In this document: positions 59,004 to 64,000 of the stretch, in pieces
How the letters are laid out: each line of letters begins with the position of its first letter
Position numbering within the stretch: position 1 is the stretch's first letter
From: a virus
DNA: 64,000 nt
IMG/VR virus record: IMGVR_UViG_3300046722_000226
Span: 1 to 64,000 of that record
Reading direction: 5' to 3' (one strand)
Position numbers and translations under genes: made by a program
Notes under the pieces: generated by a model
Told to the model about the DNA's origin: nothing
The model's input: only the letters and a program-made list of their open reading frames with translations
Database searches by the model: none

Positions 59004-59291
59004 CTACGCTTCCCCCGCATCGAGCACGGCGACAGCGCGCTTCAGATCGCCGATGGTGAACTCCGCGCTTCGCGTCTGCCTGTCCATCAGGCCCCACTCT
59101 TCGCCGCACAACAGCTTCAGATCATCGTGGGCGGCGTTCGTGCCCAACCACTTGCGCCCCTCAAGAGCGAACGGGCGCAGTGCGTCACGCAAGCGGGTTA
59201 TCTCGGCGTTGCGACGCTGCTCGATGCGGTCGAGCGCTGCGCAAGCGAGGCATTCCTCGTCGAGCGGCTTGCCGTGCGCGCATTTCATCAT
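59004..59291 (-). CDS. Small CxxC-containing hypothetical protein
   Basis: 95 residues. CAHGKPLDEECLACAALDRI has the paired Cys knuckles near residues 4-17, then a helical EQRRNAEITRLRDALRPFA and FTIGDLKRAVAVLD. Last gene of the right-hand minus-strand operon within the window; overlaps the Pro-rich peptide gene. Confidence 0.6.
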   Translation of the reverse strand: MMKCAHGKPLDEECLACAALDRIEQRRNAEITRLRDALRPFALEGRKWLGTNAAHDDLKLLCGEEWGLMDRQTRSAEFTIGDLKRAVAVLDAGEA

Positions 59292-59389
59292 CGCATCTTC
59301 CCCGGCTTCGGTGGCGGCAGCGGAATAATCGGCGGCGGCGGCGGGCGCGGCAACGGGATCACAGGAGGCAGCGGGGGACGAGCGCTCAC
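59288..59389 (-). CDS. Tiny Pro-rich peptide
   Basis: 33 residues from the GTG at 59389, which overlaps the upstream stop (GTGAG); its stop TGA overlaps the ATGATG of the next gene. About half of the residues are Pro (RPPPPPIIPLPPPKPGK). The neat overlap on both sides suggests it is translated. Confidence 0.45.
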   Translation of the reverse strand: MSARPPLPPVIPLPRPPPPPIIPLPPPKPGKMR

Positions 59390-59616
59390 GTCAGCCGTTG
59401 CTGGATGCGCTTTCCGTGCGACTCCGCTTCGCTATACAGCAGCGCGAACAGCGTGCGGTCGGCAACGAGAGCGCGCAGCGTCGACTGAGCGCCCGCATAG
59501 AATGTCGTCTCCAATATCGTCCACTCGATGTCGGAGAAGGGACGCGGCAACTGCGCCAGCACCATTTCGCGATACGCTGTCCACATCGCCAGCAGCGTCT
59601 TGCGCTCGTCTTTCAT
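59386..59616 (-). CDS. Small hypothetical protein
   Basis: 76 residues; start overlaps the upstream stop (ATGA). WTAYREMVLAQLPRPFSDIE and FYAGAQSTLRALVADRTLF form helices. Similar short phage proteins exist with the FYAGA motif, function unknown. Confidence 0.55.
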   Translation of the reverse strand: MKDERKTLLAMWTAYREMVLAQLPRPFSDIEWTILETTFYAGAQSTLRALVADRTLFALLYSEAESHGKRIQQRLT

Positions 59617-59810
59617 GGTCTTCCCCTACGCTCACGCACTTCAGGTGTCGTAGCCATGCGCGCGACTTCCTCGATTGAAAGCGGCTTGCGCCACTGACGG
59701 GTGGTCAACATCTGCGCAGCTTCCTCGCCTTCCGGTGCGACCAGGGGCTCGTTCGTGCCGCACATGCCCATGATGCGGTCCCTGACCGATTCGATTTTGC
59801 GCATCGTCAT
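59613..59810 (-). CDS. Small hypothetical protein
   Basis: 65 residues from the ATG at 59810, five bases after GGAG; longer frames upstream lack this. KIESVRDRIMGMCGTNEPLV, then EEAAQMLTTRQWRKPLSIEE. No family recognised. An approximately 90-base gap separates it from the gene at 59901. Confidence 0.5.
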   Translation of the reverse strand: MTMRKIESVRDRIMGMCGTNEPLVAPEGEEAAQMLTTRQWRKPLSIEEVARMATTPEVRERRGRP

Positions 59811-59900
59811 CCGGCTCCAACGGAGCACAGGCACCGGCCTCCCCCGCTCTTGGTGGCACAACGAGACGTGCCAGAGAGGGCGTCCGCCAGCGTAGACGGC

Positions 59901-60035
59901 TCATTCCATTCCGATGTTGACAGTGAGGCAGGCCGATATCCGTTCCGGTTCGGCCCACCAATAATGCCCGCGCACGATCTGCTTCATCGGGTCGAACACC
60001 GGATGCGCCAGCGCGAACTCGATCTGGCTTCTCAT
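59901..60035 (-). CDS. Very small hypothetical protein
   Basis: 44 residues from the ATG at 60035, overlapping the MarR-like stop (ATGA). RSQIEFALAHPVFDPMKQIV then RGHYWWAEPERISACLTV. Too short to assign but the overlap and acidic-basic pattern support translation. Confidence 0.45.
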   Translation of the reverse strand: MRSQIEFALAHPVFDPMKQIVRGHYWWAEPERISACLTVNIGME

Positions 60036-60388
60036 GGCCGCGCGCTCCTGCCGATGTTGCCCAGATCGCGGCCAGGGCGAGCGCTGTCCTTCAGCGCCGT
60101 TGCGATGCGCCGCAGCGTCTCGACGCCTGACTTGGTGATGATCAGCATCTTGCGGCGGCTGTCCTCGTGGTGCTCGCGTCGCTTCAGGTAGCCAGCGTCC
60201 ACCAGCCCATCGGCGCAGCGCGTCAGACCTCCGGGTGATATCGGCAGCGCTTCAATCAGGTCGGTGATGTTGGCGCGCCCGCGATAGTGCGCAGCGACAG
60301 CCGCGAGCAGCCGCAACTGGAAGATGGTCATCTTCCCGGCTGATGTCTGCGCGATCAGCGCGGCGGGCGCAGTGTGCTCGCGCTTCAT
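60032..60388 (-). CDS. MarR-family winged-helix regulator
   Basis: 118 residues; ATGA overlaps with the RecT gene upstream. KMTIFQLRLLAAVAAHYRGR, ANITDLIEALPISPGGLTRC, VDAGYLKRREHHEDSRRKML and ITKSGVETLRRIATAL give the MarR helix-turn-helix and wing. Directly downstream of recT in the same operon; may repress that operon. Confidence 0.75.
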   Translation of the reverse strand: MKREHTAPAALIAQTSAGKMTIFQLRLLAAVAAHYRGRANITDLIEALPISPGGLTRCADGLVDAGYLKRREHHEDSRRKMLIITKSGVETLRRIATALKDSARPGRDLGNIGRSARP

Positions 60389-62259
60389 TCCACGTCCCCC
60401 GATGCGGGTGGCGACTTAGCAGCGCGCTTGCGCAGTTCTGCTTGCCCCGCATCGAACGCTCGGTAGGCCCGGTCATAGAGGGGCGTGTTCGTCTCGCGCA
60501 GCCGCTTCATCGCCGCCTGCACTGCACCACTCTTCGCGTAGGATTCGAATTCCACGAGCGGCGCATCACCCGGCTCCATGTTCAGATACGCCTGCACGTT
60601 CTTTTCGAAGCCTTCCACCTGCTTCTCATCGGCGCTGATCGGCGGCGCGTCATTCCCCTGCACGTCGCTCGGCGGCGCAGTCTTCGCTTTCGGCTTGACC
60701 AGATCGGACATCCACGCGGGGACGGCGCTGAGCCCGGCTTTCGCGAGATGCTGACTGATCGCATTGATCGCCAGCAGCCGCTGCGCCGGGGGTGCCGAGA
60801 CGAGTGTCGCCTGCTGCGCTTCAGCCCACCTGACTGCCGCTTCGATGCCGGGCGGGATCGTCGCCAGTGCAGCTTTGACGTCAGCCACGTAGGACGCCCA
60901 GGAACGACCGCTGGAGCCGCCAGCGGGCACGGCTGCTGGTGCATAGCGCTCGTCTGGCTGACCGCTGCCCACCGGCTCCCCTGCCGCGCCCTGCGGCTCG
61001 TCCTGCACGTCATCAGGACGTATCTCAGCGATGATCGGACGGGTGCGCGGAAACATCTTGTCCAGCGCGTCGAGCGCGTCGGCGTTGAAATCGAGCAGCG
61101 CTTCCGTGCGGCTCTTGTCGGGCATCCGCCGCCAGTGCGCGAGCAGCGCGCGGGCGAACTGCTCGGGATCTGTGATCACGTCAGACGCTATCTCGCCGAA
61201 CTCGTCGACGATGCCCGCTTCGAACGTCAGCACTTCGACGTCTTGGACTTTCGGCGGCGGCTGGCGCGGCTCGCGCGGCTGACGCTCACGCTGCGACGGG
61301 CGCTGGGTCTGCAAGCTGCCCGCAACGGTGGGGTCGCCCGCGTCCTCCCGATCAGGCTCGCCCTCGGGGATGTCCCCGTCGAGCGGTGACGCGCTGCCGT
61401 CGATCACCGGCCCCCAGTCGAGCGCGCCGCTGTCCTGTGCGTCTTCCAGCGCTGCCGCCGCACGCAGTTCGGGGCACTTCGGAAGCCACTTCATGCCCCG
61501 GCGCAGAGCGCTTTTCTTGCCCATCTCTTCGAAGTCACGAATCCATGGGGCGTCGGTGTAGGTGGACGGGATGCGCTTGTTCTCGGCTTTCGCCTCGTCG
61601 TGCGCGAGCATCGCCGTGCGGTAGGACTGGCTGCGGCTGCGGATCGTCAGCACTTCGTTCCACGTCATGACTTCGAACTGATCGGCGTGCTCCAGCTTGA
61701 ACCACGCGTAAGCGTAGAGCGGGTCGTGCTCGGGCTTGAAACCGGGCGGCTTGCCGCGATGCCGCAAGTGCTGGTTAGTGCCGTATTCGTAATCGAATTC
61801 CTCCGCGCGCGCGTCATAGACGACGTCAGCGTGCAGCGCTTTGACGACACCGGATCGGTGCGCCAGTTCGATGTAGCCCGGGTATCCGATGATCACTTGA
61901 ATCTCGACACTCTCCTTGTCCCGCTTGCGCGTGAGTGGGTTCCAACTCTTCTTCTTGAACGGAATGATGTGCGCCAGATTCAAGTGCGTGTTCGGCTGCA
62001 ATCCGAGGAACGCGAGTGACTGAAACGCGCCGAGCGCTTGCCGGAAGTCGGCTTTGTAGATCAGCGGTTGACGCGCTGCCGCTTGAATCCATGTGCGCAG
62101 CATCGCAGCGGGGTCGATGAATTTCGGCGCTGCTGCTGCGATCAGCGACTTCAGTTCTTCGGTCTGGAAAGCTTCAGCGAGGCTCTTGCAATCCTTCAGG
62201 CGGGCGACGCTGGTGCGGGTCGGCGGCGGCGGCTTCACGTCGTTGACGGTGTCGTTCAT
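60385..62259 (-). CDS. recT: RecT-family single-strand annealing protein with long C-terminal extension
   Basis: 624 residues from the ATG at 62259 behind AGGAG. RecT core (about 10-270): LRTWIQAAARQPLIYKADFR, ALGAFQSLAFLGLQPNTHLN, LAHIIPFKK, VEIQVIIGYPGYIELAHRSG, YGTNQHLRHRGKPPGFKPEH, DPLYAYAWFKLEHADQFEVM and MGKKSALRRGMKWLPKCPEL. The remaining ~340 residues are Pro/Arg/Glu-rich linkers with helical segments, far longer than usual for RecT. It anneals single strands in phage recombination; a matching exonuclease was not identified here. Confidence 0.92.
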   Translation of the reverse strand: MNDTVNDVKPPPPTRTSVARLKDCKSLAEAFQTEELKSLIAAAAPKFIDPAAMLRTWIQAAARQPLIYKADFRQALGAFQSLAFLGLQPNTHLNLAHIIPFKKKSWNPLTRKRDKESVEIQVIIGYPGYIELAHRSGVVKALHADVVYDARAEEFDYEYGTNQHLRHRGKPPGFKPEHDPLYAYAWFKLEHADQFEVMTWNEVLTIRSRSQSYRTAMLAHDEAKAENKRIPSTYTDAPWIRDFEEMGKKSALRRGMKWLPKCPELRAAAALEDAQDSGALDWGPVIDGSASPLDGDIPEGEPDREDAGDPTVAGSLQTQRPSQRERQPREPRQPPPKVQDVEVLTFEAGIVDEFGEIASDVITDPEQFARALLAHWRRMPDKSRTEALLDFNADALDALDKMFPRTRPIIAEIRPDDVQDEPQGAAGEPVGSGQPDERYAPAAVPAGGSSGRSWASYVADVKAALATIPPGIEAAVRWAEAQQATLVSAPPAQRLLAINAISQHLAKAGLSAVPAWMSDLVKPKAKTAPPSDVQGNDAPPISADEKQVEGFEKNVQAYLNMEPGDAPLVEFESYAKSGAVQAAMKRLRETNTPLYDRAYRAFDAGQAELRKRAAKSPPASGDVE

Positions 62260-62996
62260 GGTGTGCTCCTGTTTGGAAGTAAGCCTTGCTCGCGCACGTA
62301 GCGGAGGGCGGCGGCACATATATTACTAGTTAAAGCACCGCGTTTGATTGCCCCAATCTCGCGGAGAAACTTCGCTGCTGCTGCCTTCACCGCATACAAC
62401 TCATTCTGATGCTCGTTGTATTCTTCTCGCTCGGAGACAGTCCAAGCGGCTCTGATGAGACGGTCGCGCTGCCGCTGGGTATCGCGCTCACGTGCCATCT
62501 TCTCAGGGTTCGCGGCTCGCCAGCGGCGTTTGTATTCAATGGACTTGTCGCGACGTTCTTCGGGCGTGACTGCGCGGGCCGCGTCCCACCTACAGGGAAT
62601 AGAACAGTATTTTGCGGTATCGGCGCGATTGTTCTTGACCTGAAAGGGTGTTCTGCATTGCACGCACATCAACGTTCGCCGAGTTCGCCGACCTCTGTGC
62701 GCGCACTCATAAGAGCAGAACTTGCTTCGCACCTTCGACGCTTTGCGCGCAAACGCCGCCCCGCATTGAGCGCAGGCGAATTGGAGCCGTTCTTTCCGAG
62801 GTTCAATCCCGCACGCCCGCGAGCAAAAGCGTTGCTTCGCAGGAGCTTTGAAAGCGACTCCGCACTGTTCGCAGGCGCGCTGCGTTTGTTCGGTTGCAGT
62901 CGAATAACATGCCCGCGAGCAAAAATTCCGGTCGTTGACCTCGGATGGTGAGCGATTGAAAGCCTTTCCGCACTGCGCGCAAGTCAACTGAATCAC
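62256..62996 (-). CDS. Zinc-ribbon array protein
   Basis: 246 residues, GTG start overlapping the upstream stop. Four Cys knuckle units in a row (CAQCGKAFNRSP...CSRAC, CEQCGVAFKAP...CSRAC, CAQCGAAFARKA...CSYEC, CVQCRTPFQVKN...CSIPC) in residues 5-140, then a basic helical part. The array is the same type as the N-terminus of the 21414 protein but has no HNH. It may be a DNA-reading protein that lost or never had a nuclease. Confidence 0.75.
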   Translation of the reverse strand: MIQLTCAQCGKAFNRSPSEVNDRNFCSRACYSTATEQTQRACEQCGVAFKAPAKQRFCSRACGIEPRKERLQFACAQCGAAFARKASKVRSKFCSYECAHRGRRTRRTLMCVQCRTPFQVKNNRADTAKYCSIPCRWDAARAVTPEERRDKSIEYKRRWRAANPEKMARERDTQRQRDRLIRAAWTVSEREEYNEHQNELYAVKAAAAKFLREIGAIKRGALTSNICAAALRYVREQGLLPNRSTP

Positions 62997-63499
62997 GGCA
63001 GGCTCACTTTGTGCTGGCGGGCGAGGGCTTGCAGCGTCACTTCGGTGAAGTGATTGCGCACCCGCTCGCGCGGCGTCAGCCGTTCGGCCAGGACGCCCAA
63101 AAAGCCGCCGTAGCTGTCAGCATGTTGGCGGCACTGAGCGCCGGTTAAATCCCCTAACGCTCGCCCGTTCATCATCTGGTATTCAAGCAACCTGACGCTG
63201 ACAATAGCCTCGATGCGATCATCGTCTATTGCTCTGAACTTCTCGACTATAGCCCTGGTGCGGGCAGCGGATTCAGCGCGTTTCTTAACGGCGGCGTCGC
63301 GCTGCGCAGGCGTCGGTTTCGGCCTCGGGTGGGGCAGCAACTCGCGCAACGGCGCGATCACCAGCCGCGCGTATCCATCCGGGTCGTCATCGCGCGCGGG
63401 CAGCGTGCGAAGGTATCTGTCGATCCCCAAGCGCGCGAGCGCGTCGCGCCAGTGCTCTGGTTCACGACGACGAGGCTGCGGTTGAACGTGTGCACTCAC
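62993..63499 (-). CDS. Hypothetical protein
   Basis: 168 residues from the GTG at 63499 (GTGA overlap with the HNH stop). WRDALARLGIDRYLRTLPAR, ARTRAIVEKFRAIDDDRIEA and DLTGAQCRQHADSYGGFLGV. Helical and basic; no recognised family. Belongs to the RecT operon by overlap. Confidence 0.55.
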   Translation of the reverse strand: MSAHVQPQPRRREPEHWRDALARLGIDRYLRTLPARDDDPDGYARLVIAPLRELLPHPRPKPTPAQRDAAVKKRAESAARTRAIVEKFRAIDDDRIEAIVSVRLLEYQMMNGRALGDLTGAQCRQHADSYGGFLGVLAERLTPRERVRNHFTEVTLQALARQHKVSLP

Positions 63500-64000
63500 T
63501 GGACAGTTTCCTTTCTTGCATTGCGAGCGTGATAATTGACGCGCGCTCGCTCGCGTCGGCACTCTTGGCAAAATGGTCGCTGCGTGCGGGGATCAGTGCC
63601 GGTGACGAGATGTCCGTTCGGACAACGGTCCGGGCGCTTGCGCTTGTTAGTCAACCCCTCAATCGTTGCGACTGAAACGCCGAAGCGCGCGGCGAGTGCT
63701 TTGCAGACGCCGTATTTGGAAGGGGCCGAACTGTGAAGGCGGCGGATGTCAGCAACCTCACTGTCGCTCAGTATGGCGCGTTGATGTCGGTCACCCCGCC
63801 TGCGCGTGCCGTGCCGCAGTTCGTCCTGCTTATTCCGGACGCGGGTCGCCCAATAGACATTCGATGCGCGGCAGTCGGGCCGCACACCGTTGTCATGCCG
63901 AACCTCATGTTGCGGTGTCGGAGGCGGCCCACGGAACGTCAGGCAGATCACGCGGTGCACAAGCTGGCAGAGCCACCGCCCAGTGTCGTCGCGCATCGAC
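63496..64000 (-). CDS. HNH homing-type endonuclease (truncated at right edge)
   Basis: At least 166 residues; the frame stays open past the ATG at 63996 to the window edge, so the true start is probably outside. VHRVICLTFRGPPPTPQHEV, RHDNGVRPDCRASNVYWATR and VRNKQDELRHGTRRRGDRHQ are the phage HNH pattern. A helix-turn-helix-like LSDSEVADIRRLHSSAPSKY and a CPNGHL...CQEC knuckle follow. Reads like a free-standing homing endonuclease. Confidence 0.75.
   Translation of the reverse strand, partial: SMRDDTGRWLCQLVHRVICLTFRGPPPTPQHEVRHDNGVRPDCRASNVYWATRVRNKQDELRHGTRRRGDRHQRAILSDSEVADIRRLHSSAPSKYGVCKALAARFGVSVATIEGLTNKRKRPDRCPNGHLVTGTDPRTQRPFCQECRRERARVNYHARNARKETVQ

Overview
The window is a GC-rich, densely packed tailed-phage genome segment. 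Genes overlap by ATGA or GTGA almost everywhere, GTG starts are common, and no rRNA, tRNA, CRISPR array, insertion sequence, integrase or host housekeeping gene was recognised. The virion genes are those of a long-tailed siphovirus with an HK97-type head: P27-like small terminase, Terminase_1-type large subunit, HK97 portal, S78 protease, HK97 capsid, gp6/gp10-like connectors, TP901-1-like tail protein, GTA-gp10-like tail chaperone and a lambda-like tape measure. Gene content (GTA-like chaperones, a DUF3309 protein, a GcrA-like HTH, a DUF6011-like protein) and composition point to an alphaproteobacterial host. A PEP-CTERM protein suggests a host with exosortase sorting. The lifestyle is unclear: there are several small XRE-like regulators and operator-like repeats, but no integrase in the window.

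Layout. 1-4898 (+): end of a replication-initiator gene, a probable loader, an MT-A70 adenine methyltransferase, a DGQ-motif ParB-like protein and small zinc-binding or winged-helix proteins. 4865-10621 (-): SNF2 helicase and small early genes. 10622-11234: divergent non-coding control region with a 10-bp-arm palindrome, an ATCGGACA repeat array and promoters. 11235-21007 (+): early/middle genes, including an amidoligase and gamma-glutamylcyclotransferase pair, a His-rich lipoprotein, a DUF932-like protein and HNH proteins. 21008-21413: non-coding, a possible cos/pac region. 21414-57637 (+): HNH/zinc protein, ParB-like protein, two tandem TET-associated-type glycosyltransferases, terminase, head, an accessory island of membrane proteins, glycosyltransferases and methyltransferases, connectors, tail, fibre, and three tandem spike paralogues. 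57736-58904 (+): PEP-CTERM protein and a Gly/Pro-rich protein. 59004-64000 (-): MarR-like regulator, RecT annealing protein, zinc-ribbon and HNH proteins, cut by the right edge.

How the parts fit. The left replication genes, the SNF2 helicase and RecT should serve DNA replication and recombination. Three near-identical promoter-plus-hairpin leaders (one at 10.6 kb, one at 9.0 kb, one at 14.1 kb) start the early operons in both directions, which suggests coordinated early expression. The late block carries a textbook -1 frameshift signal between the two tail-chaperone frames. Two sets of sugar-transfer genes stand out. One is a ParB-like protein plus a glycosyltransferase pair directly before terminase, which could act on DNA. 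The other is two glycosyltransferases joined to a small phage-type N-terminal domain, with a GT9-like enzyme and two SAM methyltransferases, embedded in the head-tail genes, which could decorate the virion. Neither role is proven by sequence alone.
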